Part shown: piece after piece, positions 1 to 7,876 of the stretch
Layout: the number at the start of each line of letters is the position of its first letter
How positions within the stretch are numbered: position 1 is the first letter of the stretch
IMG/VR virus record: IMGVR_UViG_3300009705_000045
Location: 1-37,684 of that record
Reading direction: 5' to 3' (one strand)
DNA from: a virus
Length of the DNA stretch: 37,684 nt
Position numbers and translations under genes: made by a program
The notes under the pieces: generated by a model
The model's database searches: none
Told to the model about the DNA's origin: nothing
The model's input: the letters and a program-made list of their open reading frames with translations, nothing else

Positions 1-645
1 TCCATAATTTCCTAATGCGATCGTGCTTGAAGCCCAAGGCTCCTGAGTGAATGAAGCCTGACCGACCACCATCTTGCCTACAGCAGCCGTCAGGCCAGTC
101 ACCTGCAACGAAGCCAACGTGCCGATCGAAGTCAACGACGAAGCCGTCACCCCCGAGTTCAACGTGCCGCCAGTCAACGTCCCCGCCGCAGCAGTCACAG
201 TGATCGCCGCAGAACCATCAAAGTTGACGCCGTTGATAGCCCGAGCCGTAGCCAACGCGGTAGCAGTAGCGGCAAGGCCACTCGTCGCCTGATTACCGGC
301 AGTGTTTACGCCCGGCAGGTTGATATTGCCGGTGCCGTCGAACGACACGCCACCAATCGTGCGAGCAGTAGCCAACGCAGTAGCCGTAGCCGCATTACCA
401 CTAATCGCATTCGCCAACGTACCAGTCGTCCAACCAGACGTACCCGAACCAGTACCAGCCAACACCGAATTAGCTACAGCATTTGAGTCACCCGTACCAA
501 CCTTCGTCTCCAACGCAATAATCGCGCCAGAATGATTCGTATGAACAACATCATGCTCAAACCCTGAATCATCCATCTCCGTCGAAGCCGACGGCGAAGG
601 CTGCTGCGTGCCCGAATCCAACGATCCTGGATAATTAGTCGCCAT
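1..645 (-). CDS. Tail fibre protein, N-terminal part (gene continues at 37684)
   Basis: The reading frame opens with an ATG at 645 and is still open at position 1. The last codon here (3-1) continues in frame into the codon at 37684-37682, so this is the first 215 residues of a 458-residue fibre whose C-terminus lies at 36953-37684. The N-terminus (MATNYPGSLD...) matches that of the neighbouring fibre gene at 1516-2514, as expected for a shared virion-attachment domain. The rest is Ala/Thr/Gly-rich and quasi-repetitive (TARTIGGVSFDG, GNQATSGLAATAT), typical of elongated beta-structured fibre shafts. It starts on a TGATG overlap with the small gene upstream. The fibre role is inferred from architecture and position; the receptor is unknown. 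Confidence 0.8.
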   Translation of the reverse strand, partial: MATNYPGSLDSGTQQPSPSASTEMDDSGFEHDVVHTNHSGAIIALETKVGTGDSNAVANSVLAGTGSGTSGWTTGTLANAISGNAATATALATARTIGGVSFDGTGNINLPGVNTAGNQATSGLAATATALATARAINGVNFDGSAAITVTAAAGTLTGGTLNSGVTASSLTSIGTLASLQVTGLTAAVGKMVVGQASFTQEPWASSTIALGNYG

Positions 646-800
646 CAGTCTTCCTTAAGGTCCGCGTTTGCTCCCGCATCGGCGGCCGCTGCCGCAAGTT
701 TTTGGTTTTGAATAGTCAGCACAACGATCTCAAACTCTTTAGGAAAGCGTTGCTGCATCAGGTTTATGACTTCTTGTGGTTCGATATCCACGCGAATCAA
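645..800 (-). CDS. Small coiled-coil-like protein between tail-fibre genes
   Basis: A 51-codon frame fits exactly between two genes. Its TTG start (800) overlaps the TGA of the upstream gene, and its own TGA overlaps the ATG of the tail fibre (TGATG). A GTG three codons in (791) is an alternative start. The product begins IRVDIEPQEVINLMQQRF and ends in an Ala-rich helix and an acidic tail (DLKED). It has no signal peptide or membrane segment. The body looks amphipathic and could form a short coiled coil, perhaps as an accessory to the fibres. I do not recognise a family. Perfect interlocking with both neighbours is the main evidence that it is real. Confidence 0.6.
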   Translation of the reverse strand: MIRVDIEPQEVINLMQQRFPKEFEIVVLTIQNQKLAAAAADAGANADLKED

Positions 801-1180
801 CTAGCTACAGTAAACGAAGCAGTCATGCCGCTCGCAAGAATGCTAAACGTGTCGCCAGTAGCAAGCACAGCATTAGCTGTCAACGTCCCAGAACCACCAA
901 AAGTGCCGCCAGACACGGCAGTCCAGAACGACACATGCGTGTAATCCTCCCCGGTATCCACCTCAGCATCCGACCAGTCAATGTCAACATCAGTAACTTT
1001 GCTGCCGCCAGACGCAGCAGCCCAAGCCGAAGCCGTAGTCTTACGGGTAGCGTTACCGGCCACAGCAGTCGTCCCGGCAGCCCCAGGCGCAGCAGTATGC
1101 AACTGAACCCACGGATAAGTCGTATCGTGATGGGTGTCGAGCAGAGCGTTAGCGGCTGCTGCCGAAAGTCCTTCAGCCAT
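797..1180 (-). CDS. Small virion protein of the actinophage 'tail fiber protein' type
   Basis: The 127-residue product starts MAEGLSAAAANALLD and continues with WVQLHTAAPGAAGTT, a short Thr/Ala/Gly-rich core, and a beta-rich C-terminus (THVSFWTAVSGGTF). I recognise this pattern from small proteins annotated as tail fibre or decoration proteins in many actinobacteriophages. It is probably a beta-sandwich virion component. An AAGAAAG ribosome-binding site lies about 9 nt upstream of the ATG. It sits between the tail-fibre genes, which agrees with a tail or capsid-surface role. The exact structural position cannot be told from sequence. Confidence 0.7.
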   Translation of the reverse strand: MAEGLSAAAANALLDTHHDTTYPWVQLHTAAPGAAGTTAVAGNATRKTTASAWAAASGGSKVTDVDIDWSDAEVDTGEDYTHVSFWTAVSGGTFGGSGTLTANAVLATGDTFSILASGMTASFTVAS

Positions 1181-1195
1181 ATCTACACTTCTTTC

Positions 1196-1252
1196 TTAAT
1201 CGAAACCGTAAACATCAGGGTCAGCCAAATCGTACCATTTAGGCGTCGGCAT
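1196..1252 (-). CDS. 18-residue micropeptide overlapping the membrane-protein gene
   Basis: An ATG at 1252 overlaps the last codons of the membrane-protein gene (stop at 1239-1241) in another frame. It encodes MPTPKWYDLADPDVYGFD, followed by TAA. The same frame is open further upstream, but that part runs inside the upstream gene, so the short start is preferred. The peptide is acidic and aromatic (W, Y, F) with no membrane segment. It lies in a coupled series of structural genes. It could be a real micropeptide or chance; conservation would decide. Confidence 0.35.
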   Translation of the reverse strand: MPTPKWYDLADPDVYGFD

Positions 1253-1493
1253 CAAGGCGTCCCTTAATGTGGGCCACGTCGATGCGGACGCCAACGAGGT
1301 CTTCGCCAAGCTCGTTGACGCATGTGGTGACGCCGATAAGGGTATCGGTCGTTCGCTTATGGTCATAACTGTTCTGGACCTGCATAGAGATGAAAGCGTC
1401 GCGGCCTTCACGATTTGAGACGATCGACCGTTGAACCATCCATGCGAAGAAAGCCAGAACGGCAGCCAACAGAACGAGCAGGTACGGTTCCAT
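1239..1493 (-). CDS. Small single-pass membrane protein
   Basis: The 84-residue product begins with a hydrophobic segment (about residues 3-19, YLLVLLAAVLAFFAWMV) and then a charged, probably helical cytoplasmic part (about 25-80, ending HIKGRLDADA). The layout of one N-terminal TM plus a helical domain resembles small holin-accessory or haemolysin-XhlA-like proteins, although XhlA usually has its TM at the C-terminus. It lies between two tail-fibre genes, away from the recognised lysis cassette at 30.5-33 kb. Function unknown. Confidence 0.6.
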   Translation of the reverse strand: MEPYLLVLLAAVLAFFAWMVQRSIVSNREGRDAFISMQVQNSYDHKRTTDTLIGVTTCVNELGEDLVGVRIDVAHIKGRLDADA

Positions 1494-1515
1494 GACGGTC
1501 GTCGCGCTTCTGCCG

Positions 1516-2514
1516 TTAACTGGTTTCGATAATCATGTGGCCCTGGATTCTGTCATTATCTTTGAGCGGAAGATTGTAATAGCCAGCATCCCCGTCAACT
1601 AACAACTTCGCAGTCGTAGTCGAAACGCCTTCGATCGTAAAATTGTAATTGATTCCATAGAGAGTGGTGCTCAATGTTCCGCTTCCAGAAATCCCGTTAG
1701 CACTAGCGGCCGTAGGAATGCTTTGAATAATGACATCCGCAGTAGAAGCAGTGCTTACAGCAAGAGTTGACTCGAAGATCACAATCTTGATCTTGCCCAA
1801 ATCAATAACCCGATAAGTGACACCATCAACAGAAAGAACAGCACCCTGATGAATGTCCAACGTCTCAGCAGCCCACGTAGCAGACAACTCTGCCGCAGAC
1901 GACGCCACCCCAGTAAGGGCACCCACAAACGTGGTAGCGCCAAGCGCTCCGGTAGCAGCGTTATACGTCAACGCAGATGCGTCGGCGTAGACTAATTCGC
2001 TGCCCGTGCCGTCCGTTGCAAGAAGCGGAAACAATGTCGTATCAGATCCAGCGTCCGCAACCGTAATCGTTGTAGCCAATGTTGCCAGCGTCGCTGTAGC
2101 TGCAAGCCCGCTCGTAGCCTGGTTGCCAGCAGCATTCACACCCGGCAAATCAATATTCGCGCCACCGTTAAACGACACGCCACCAATAGTACGTGCAGTC
2201 GCCAACGTAGTTGCCGTTGTCGCATTGCCAGTCAAAGCACCAACAACCGAAGTAGCAGTCAAAGACGTAAGACCAGTAGGCGTAGCAGTCCATTCGGACG
2301 AACCAGACCCGGTACCCGCTAGAACCTTCCCAGCCGCAGCGACAGAAGCCGCTGTACCGAGTTTGGTTTCTATTTGCTTGATCGCATCGCCCACATCCTG
2401 ATGAAGTTCAGAATGAGAAGGGGTGTCCGTCGCATCAGTAGATGCCGGGTTATCAGCGACATTGCCACCAACAGTGGTATCGGTGTCCATCGCGCCGGGA
2501 AAGTTCGTTGCCAT
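1516..2514 (-). CDS. Second tail fibre / tip protein, paralogous N-terminus
   Basis: The 332-residue product starts MATNFPGAMDTDTTVGGN. It shares its N-terminal module with the fibre that begins at 645: MATN(F/Y)PG, then H..D.I..IETK(L/V)GT, then VLAGTGSG. It also shares a shaft block (ARTIGGVSFNGGANIDLPGV, GNQATSGLAATATLAT). The C-terminal 130 residues differ completely and are beta-rich (VDGVTYRVIDLGKIKIVIFE), with no chaperone domain. Two fibres with one attachment domain and different tips suggest either two receptor-binding proteins or a duplicated fibre with an exchanged tip. The gene follows the terminator after the capsid gene, so it may need readthrough or its own promoter. Confidence 0.8.
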   Translation of the reverse strand: MATNFPGAMDTDTTVGGNVADNPASTDATDTPSHSELHQDVGDAIKQIETKLGTAASVAAAGKVLAGTGSGSSEWTATPTGLTSLTATSVVGALTGNATTATTLATARTIGGVSFNGGANIDLPGVNAAGNQATSGLAATATLATLATTITVADAGSDTTLFPLLATDGTGSELVYADASALTYNAATGALGATTFVGALTGVASSAAELSATWAAETLDIHQGAVLSVDGVTYRVIDLGKIKIVIFESTLAVSTASTADVIIQSIPTAASANGISGSGTLSTTLYGINYNFTIEGVSTTTAKLLVDGDAGYYNLPLKDNDRIQGHMIIETS

Positions 2515-2542
2515 GTTCCAAAAGTCCTAAACGGTAGATGCA

Positions 2543-2580
2543 CATGTGCGGGGCCGGAGTTTCCCCCGACCCCACACATG
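2543..2580 (-). terminator. Strong hairpin terminator after the major capsid gene
   Basis: On the minus-strand RNA, 15 nt at 2580-2566 pair with 2557-2543 around an 8-nt loop. All 15 positions pair, two as G-U wobbles. On the plus strand those two positions would be C-A mismatches, so the stem is optimised for leftward RNA. Short T runs follow (TTTAGG, CTTTTGG). It lies 9 nt downstream of the capsid stop codon and 29 nt upstream of the next gene, where capsid expression would be separated from tail-gene expression. Confidence 0.75.
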
Positions 2581-2589
2581 CTATCTCAC

Positions 2590-3525
2590 TTAGTTAGCGC
2601 CGATGGAAGACGACACTTCGATGCGACGGATAGCCGCCTCACGGAAGCGGCCGTAACCGACGAGGTGGTACCAGCCGACTGGCTGGAACCGACGGAGCGT
2701 GTCCGTCACTGGACCACGAACGATGCTGGGGTCAGCGCCGAAACCAGCCGCACGAGAGTGCGCCTTGGCGATGGCCTGCTTGCCGCAGATCATTGTGTTG
2801 TAAACGTCCACGGCGCTGGCACCCGCATCTGTCTGAATGGCAAGGCGGGGAGTTTCGATGAAATCGACACCGGAGAAGGTGCCGATCGAACCGAGACGCA
2901 CGCCCGAACCGTCCTGACGGATCTGGTACTGGATAATGTCAGTCACCGCAGTGTCTTCACGCAGATCGTACGACACGTCCGGGTGAATGTAACCCATGTA
3001 GGTGCCGCCGCTGTAGGTGTCAACGTTCGCTGAACGAAGCGCAGCCACGTTCTCACGGATGATCGAAGCGCCAATGTTGTCGGTCGCGTCGATCGTTGCG
3101 GTTGAGGTGGCGTTGCCGCCCCAATCCTCGTTCGATCCGGCAATAAGCACAGCGTGGATACGGGTGTCAATGGTGTCAGCCATGTTGTAGCCGATGATGT
3201 TCGCAGCGTCGGAATCGACGTTGAGGAACGACGTGCCACGGAGCTTCGCGGTCGTGATGATCGCGTTGCCTTCCTCAGCAAGAGTCACCGTTACAGTGCT
3301 GTCCGACATTGCCACAGCGGTAACATCGCTCGTTTCGGTCAGCGCCGACGGAACCGCAAGGTCACCGTAGATGTTGAACTGAACCGCAGCACCCACATGG
3401 GACTGGTTGGTTGTCTTCACCGACGCTACAGCACCAAAGGTGGGCTGCGAACGCAGAGCAAAGTACGCGAACTGGTCAAACGCCGTTGTGTCCGAAGCTA
3501 CGGACGACTGTTGTGTATAAGCCAT
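2590..3525 (-). CDS. Major capsid protein, N4-gp56 family
   Basis: The 311-residue product has the hallmarks of the N4-gp56-type (HK97-fold) major capsid protein. These are FDQFAYFALRSQPTFGAVAS near residues 16-35, a beta-rich P-domain-like middle, YIHPDVSYDLRED in the second half, and a C-terminus rich in aromatic and basic residues (FQPVGWYHLVGYGRFREAAI). It forms the icosahedral shell. The ribosome-binding site is very strong: GGAGG seven nt before the ATG. The scaffold gene lies immediately upstream and a strong terminator immediately downstream, consistent with high-level late expression. Family call is confident by pattern. Confidence 0.9.
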   Translation of the reverse strand: MAYTQQSSVASDTTAFDQFAYFALRSQPTFGAVASVKTTNQSHVGAAVQFNIYGDLAVPSALTETSDVTAVAMSDSTVTVTLAEEGNAIITTAKLRGTSFLNVDSDAANIIGYNMADTIDTRIHAVLIAGSNEDWGGNATSTATIDATDNIGASIIRENVAALRSANVDTYSGGTYMGYIHPDVSYDLREDTAVTDIIQYQIRQDGSGVRLGSIGTFSGVDFIETPRLAIQTDAGASAVDVYNTMICGKQAIAKAHSRAAGFGADPSIVRGPVTDTLRRFQPVGWYHLVGYGRFREAAIRRIEVSSSIGAN

Positions 3526-3557
3526 TTGGAAACCTCCAAAGATGACCTACCGAACGT

Positions 3558-4016
3558 TTAATCTCCTGCGTCCACCATGATGCCGTTCTGAGCGAGCAAG
3601 GCACGAAGATCGGCCTCGTTCGTAGTCGCCGCAATCTGAGCATCAAGCGCAGTAGGGGTGACCGGACCAGCATCGTCCGCCGCTTGAGCAATCCGCTGTT
3701 CAGCCGAAAGCTGATCCTGGTAAGGATTCGCTTCCACCGGAGAGGAGCCACCCAAAGTCAAACCCGCCGCAGCGGCCTCAGCCTGAATCGCATCCACAGA
3801 CAAATCGCCTTCGTAGCCTTTCATAAAGTAACCGGCCATCTTTTCGGATGGGTTAATTCCGGCGTCTCGAAAGACTTCTCGACGTTCAAGCAAAGCAACT
3901 TTGGCTATGGCTTCGTCGCCCGCATTTGCACGAGCTTCGAGGTCACGTCGCCAGTTTGGCTTCGCTTCTGATGGGTTGGCAGAATCTTCCTGCTCGGCAG
4001 GTGTCGAATCTGTCAT
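3558..4016 (-). CDS. Capsid assembly scaffolding protein
   Basis: The 152-residue acidic, largely helical product reads WRRDLEARANAGDEAIAKVA, then LLERREVFRDAGI, then YFMKGYEGDLSVDAI. This layout (charged coiled coil, then 'AGI..SEK..YF.KGY.G') is common in scaffolding proteins placed just before capsid genes in actinophages. It would direct procapsid assembly and then leave or be degraded. The C-terminus (LDAQIAATTNEADLRALLAQ) is helical, as expected for the capsid-binding end. A good ribosome-binding site (AAGGTGAG) precedes the ATG, and a promoter is predicted about 120 nt upstream. Confidence 0.8.
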   Translation of the reverse strand: MTDSTPAEQEDSANPSEAKPNWRRDLEARANAGDEAIAKVALLERREVFRDAGINPSEKMAGYFMKGYEGDLSVDAIQAEAAAAGLTLGGSSPVEANPYQDQLSAEQRIAQAADDAGPVTPTALDAQIAATTNEADLRALLAQNGIMVDAGD

Positions 4017-4134
4017 ATGTCACTCACCTTCGGTACACGCCCTCAACGGTGGAATGAGGGTGGAGGTTGAAGTCATAGCTCCGGTTTGCCCGCTAACACC
4101 CAAGTGCCTCGGACCGGCCAATCTTTCAAAGGTG

Positions 4135-4164
4135 ATGTTACCAGCGGGTAACTTGAAACGTCAA
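4135..4164 (-). promoter_or_regulatory. Predicted scaffold/capsid promoter with an operator in its spacer
   Basis: Read leftward, TTGACG (4164-4159) and TAACAT (4140-4135) are separated by 18 nt, a good sigma-70-type match. The inverted repeat GTTACC-AGCG-GGTAAC (4137-4152) occupies much of the spacer and the upstream edge of the -10. The same 16-nt layout, GTTAC-N6-GTAAC, recurs at 22.83-22.92 kb. A protein bound here would block or remodel RNA polymerase. The leader before the scaffold start (about 110 nt) also contains a CCCTCA/TGAGGG hairpin. Confidence 0.6.
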
Positions 4165-4177
4165 GCACCCTCGCAGA

Positions 4178-5251
4178 TCAGGTAGCGGAACCGAGACCTG
4201 TCGCTCCGACGTTGGTTGCCAGCACACCCGAACGGCGGCGGGTAGATTCCTCACGGCGTTGCCGTAACGAACGGACCTGGGCCGTCGCATCAGAATCCAA
4301 ACCAAACTCGGCAGCGGCAGCCTCCGACGTGGTGAGCTTCTTCGTTTCGCCCAACAAGCGGTTCTGCACCAGACCGGCCTGGCTTTTGAGACGGTCACCA
4401 ATTTCGCGTGCCTGAATGTTTGCGCCAACCAACTGTTCCGACGTTTTGCGGTCGATGCCTGAGCCGACAGTACGAACGGCGGCGGCGGACAGACCTGCTG
4501 CGTCCATTTGGAGGCGTTGCTCAATAACACCTACGGCACGGTCGGGGTCAAGGAAATAGGCGATAAGTTCGCCGTCGTTCTCAACGCCGATGCCGTACAG
4601 GTCTTGGAGTTGCGTTTTGAGTGCAGGGTTCACAGACCGGACTGCTTCCGCTGCCATGCCGATCCGGCCAACAATTTCGTTGCCGGATACGTTGTTGCCG
4701 ATCCATTCACCAAAGTCATCGGGCGAATCGAAGAACCCGGCAGGCATTTTGGCTTCGGCCATTGTCTGTTTGAAATTGTTTTCTAGCTTGAGGTATTCGC
4801 CGGGCGAGATTGCTTTGTGGCCGTTGTCGGTTCGCAGTTTCATGCCAGGGAACCTGTCAAGAAACGTCTGCTCTTTACGCATGTCAAGCAGGATTTGAGC
4901 AACAGACGAGTTGGAACGCAACTGGTCCCACGACCACTGAATTAGGCCCTCTAATCCGTAGCTGGTCAGCGTTTCTTCCAACGAGATTTCGGCGGCACGC
5001 AACACTTCTTGTTCTTCAGCGTCAAGAACCGGGTCTTCAGGCGCAGGCGCATCGGTGGGCAACTCTGGAGGGAGGTCGCCAGTAGGCCCGGTGTCGCCGC
5101 CCGAATCACCAGATTGGTTCTCGTCGTTCCCGTCGCCTGGCTGCTCATTCATGCCAGGGAACCAGTCAGGGTACCTGTCAAACACCAGGTTCGGCCTCCG
5201 TTCAGGGAACCCGCCGGGAGACCCCGGTAAATTTTGAAACGTGTCACTCAT
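4178..5251 (-). CDS. Internal virion / minor structural protein, 357 aa
   Basis: The first 75 residues are Pro/Gly/Asp-rich and disordered. The rest is mainly helical and contains FPGMKL, ISPGEYLKLENNFKQTM, MPAGFFDSPDDFGEWIGN, LQDLYGIG and AYFLDPDRAVGVIEQRL. The protein ends with a long Arg-rich helix (RSLRQRREESTRRRSG). I recognise the 'PAGFYDSPDDF' to 'YFLDP' block from minor structural proteins of actinophages. The C-terminus of the next gene upstream (5248-7875) has a related ITPGEYFAPYKYEIEQML segment, so the two may be paralogous modules. Translation is coupled through a 4-nt ATGA overlap. A DNA-ejection or internal-head role is inferred. Confidence 0.65.
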   Translation of the reverse strand: MSDTFQNLPGSPGGFPERRPNLVFDRYPDWFPGMNEQPGDGNDENQSGDSGGDTGPTGDLPPELPTDAPAPEDPVLDAEEQEVLRAAEISLEETLTSYGLEGLIQWSWDQLRSNSSVAQILLDMRKEQTFLDRFPGMKLRTDNGHKAISPGEYLKLENNFKQTMAEAKMPAGFFDSPDDFGEWIGNNVSGNEIVGRIGMAAEAVRSVNPALKTQLQDLYGIGVENDGELIAYFLDPDRAVGVIEQRLQMDAAGLSAAAVRTVGSGIDRKTSEQLVGANIQAREIGDRLKSQAGLVQNRLLGETKKLTTSEAAAAEFGLDSDATAQVRSLRQRREESTRRRSGVLATNVGATGLGSAT

Positions 5252-7875
5252 GCCACTTCTCCAAACGTGTTACCAATCGCAAACGCCAACGCCGAAGCCT
5301 GATCCTGGCCCTGCGTAGAGTTCTGCCACTCATTCGTGCCACGCACAAACGTACGCGCCTCACCCATCGTCATCGGACGGGCCACATCGCCACCAGCACC
5401 AGCAGGAATAAACTCGATCACCTCAGCGAACTCGCGCATCATGTCCACATCGCGATCCAACATCTGCTCAATCTCATACTTGTACGGGGCAAAATATTCG
5501 CCAGGAGTGATCTGCAAAGTGTTGATCGCATGATCCAACGACGGGAACCGGGCGGTTGCCTGATTCTTGAAATACTGTGTCATCCACGCCACGTCGCGGT
5601 CGCCAACGTAAATGTCTTCCGCCCACCCGGCAGCGTCAGAGTCGCTGACTCCAACGTAATAGTCGGCCCCCAACTTTTTGATCTCGTCGCGGGCCTCACC
5701 AAACGAAGACAACGCGCTGCCAGAAGCAGCGAACTGCGACTCCGCAACCATCATCCCGCGAATGTAATCAACGTCCCTTTCTTTGCCTTCGCGGGCGATC
5801 TGTTCGGCCATGCGTCGGGCACGTTCGGGGTCCAAATCGAACGCTTCGGCGTATTCTTCGCCTCCCAAGAATTGGGCTTCGTTGCTGAGGTTGTCGAGAA
5901 TCGGTTCCAAATACTCTTGCTTGCCCGGTTCCGACAGTTCCCCAAACTGTGCGTCGAACTGGCGTGCCCGTGTGTCGGTCGTCTGCCACCATTCCGTCTT
6001 TTGCAGAACGCCTTTGACCCGATCCAACGCGACGATGCCTTTTTCAGCGATCACGTCCAACACGTTTTTGACAGTAGATGCAGTCGGGTCGTCGGCGGCG
6101 ACAATGGTGCCGTTAGCGGTGAGTCCGACATTGAGTTGCGATTCGTTTTGTTGGAGGAAGAACGCAAATCCGCCGAATTGTTCTTGTAGGAGTGCGTGTA
6201 CTTCGTTGCGGTCTGCCGCTGTTTTCTCTGCCGCGGTCAGGCGAGGCGCACCGGTGTAGGGCGTTGTGGTGTCGAGTGTTGTCGGGGTCCCGTTGAGGGA
6301 CGCTAGATAATTCAGCACGTCCTCATCAGAAGGAGCTAAAGCAGCGGTTTCCGACTCGGCTTCCAACTCGGCTTTCAACTCGTCCATCTGTTGAGCAAGC
6401 TGCTGCCCAGCAGTCACCGATCGGATGCCCTCCTTGCGTTCCTCAAGACGAGCAATGTCGGCCTGGATTTCGGCAACTCCACGAACCCTTGATGCCGCGT
6501 CTGGCGTAACCGACGTAACAGAACCGGCCTGACCAGCACGACCAGAACCAGCAACCGGACGCGGACCCGAATACTCGGCACCCGCCGCTTCAGAAGAAAA
6601 AGTTTTAACGAAGTGATCAGCTACATCACGATCAACCTGTTTCGTAACCTTGGGAGGTTCCAAAGCAATAAACTCAGAATATCCGGTAGACCCCGAACCG
6701 CTTTCCTCCATCTCTTCCAAAGCGGGCATAAACCGTTCTGGTTCCTCAGACTCCAACGCATCAGTCCAGCCGTCAATCTGCGAAAACCCGCGCGCTATCT
6801 TTTCGCCGTTAAGCCCGCCAGGAACCAGACCCGCTTCAATCTTAAATTTTTGTGCGGCGGCATTAAACTCGTTGAACGTATCCGAGTCAATAACTTGCCC
6901 TAACCCAGGAAAATCACTTGGCGCATCCAATGAAAGCATGTCGTTAGCGTCGAGCAGGTCCATCAACTCTTGGAACCCGTATGTCCCGATAATCTCGTTG
7001 CCGTTTGCTAACGCCGAAACGCTGGTAGTCCCCGTTACCAAATCGTACAAGTTAACGTTTGGGTCGAACTTTCGCAACCCAGCCATCACAATATGGATAG
7101 CTTGCTTAGCTTCTTTGCCCGTAGCTTCACGTACACCATTGGCGGTGTTGATGGCGTCAAGGAACTTCCGGTTGTCTATCAACACCGCCCTTGACGATGC
7201 AAGACGTTCTATTTCTGCTTCTAAAATCTCTTCGTAAGTTCCTGGGCTATCCGAGCCGCTCTGCCCTACCTTGGCCCTGGCCCTAGTCCGTCTGTCCTCT
7301 AACGATTCTTGAGGAACAACCGGGGCAACAGAAGTGTCAGCGGAACCGGGACGGTTACGGAACTGACCAGAACGAGTATCGGTAGGTTTCGCATCTTCAG
7401 CAGCAGCTATGCGCGCCTCGCGTTGGGCCGCGCGCGACGCAGCCCCAATTTCGGCAGCCTCCCGAAGCTCACTTTGCGAAGGCCCCGAAGCAGCAGCTAT
7501 GCGCGCCTCGCGTTGGGCCGCTACTGCCGCAGCCCCAATTTCGGCAGCCTCCCGAAGCTGGCTCGGGAAAGGCACCCCAGCATTCTGGGATGGCGGTTCG
7601 TTACGGGCCGCATCTTCCGCAAGAATACTGTCAATAACGTCCTGCGGCAGCGTAGCCGGTGGCTTCGTACGAGCCTCTGAAACCGCAGGCGGTACCAGAT
7701 TCCCCCACCTGCGTGTAGCGGTAGCCACCAAATCGCCCAAAGCCGTAGCCGACACCCCAGCTTCAACAGCATAAGCCAGTATCTCCCCGGCTTCTTCCGC
7801 GCTTTTTGCAAGGTCGAGCGCCTCGGCGGCACCCGCCAACACCACCGCCACCAGTTCATCCAGCCATTCAGCCAT
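5248..7875 (-). CDS. Large internal virion protein, 875 aa
   Basis: This is an Ala/Glu-rich, mostly helical protein. Residues about 105-165 contain two near-identical 30-residue blocks (LREAAEIGAAAVAAQREARI and LREAAEIGAASRAAQREARI). Residues about 555-640 hold GGFAFFLQQNESQL, then GVLQKTEWWQTTDTRARQFD, a 'TEWW..T...R' block I recognise from actinophage virion proteins. The C-terminus contains FPSLDHAINTLQITPGEYF, related to the next gene downstream. It has no signal peptide or transmembrane segment. It belongs to a run of four very large internal virion genes, with an ATGA overlap at its 3' end. An ejection or inner-core role is likely but inferred. Confidence 0.65.
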   Translation of the reverse strand: MAEWLDELVAVVLAGAAEALDLAKSAEEAGEILAYAVEAGVSATALGDLVATATRRWGNLVPPAVSEARTKPPATLPQDVIDSILAEDAARNEPPSQNAGVPFPSQLREAAEIGAAAVAAQREARIAAASGPSQSELREAAEIGAASRAAQREARIAAAEDAKPTDTRSGQFRNRPGSADTSVAPVVPQESLEDRRTRARAKVGQSGSDSPGTYEEILEAEIERLASSRAVLIDNRKFLDAINTANGVREATGKEAKQAIHIVMAGLRKFDPNVNLYDLVTGTTSVSALANGNEIIGTYGFQELMDLLDANDMLSLDAPSDFPGLGQVIDSDTFNEFNAAAQKFKIEAGLVPGGLNGEKIARGFSQIDGWTDALESEEPERFMPALEEMEESGSGSTGYSEFIALEPPKVTKQVDRDVADHFVKTFSSEAAGAEYSGPRPVAGSGRAGQAGSVTSVTPDAASRVRGVAEIQADIARLEERKEGIRSVTAGQQLAQQMDELKAELEAESETAALAPSDEDVLNYLASLNGTPTTLDTTTPYTGAPRLTAAEKTAADRNEVHALLQEQFGGFAFFLQQNESQLNVGLTANGTIVAADDPTASTVKNVLDVIAEKGIVALDRVKGVLQKTEWWQTTDTRARQFDAQFGELSEPGKQEYLEPILDNLSNEAQFLGGEEYAEAFDLDPERARRMAEQIAREGKERDVDYIRGMMVAESQFAASGSALSSFGEARDEIKKLGADYYVGVSDSDAAGWAEDIYVGDRDVAWMTQYFKNQATARFPSLDHAINTLQITPGEYFAPYKYEIEQMLDRDVDMMREFAEVIEFIPAGAGGDVARPMTMGEARTFVRGTNEWQNSTQGQDQASALAFAIGNTFGEVA
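7399..7559 (-). repeat. 71-bp tandem duplication (two copies, period 90)
   Basis: Positions 7399-7469 and 7489-7559 match at 66 of 71 bases. The five differences are clustered at 7432-7437 and its counterpart. The period of 90 bp keeps frame and gives the 30-residue helical repeat in the 875-residue virion protein. Such high nucleotide identity, even at third positions, suggests a recent duplication. Confidence 0.85.
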
Positions 7876-7876
7876 A

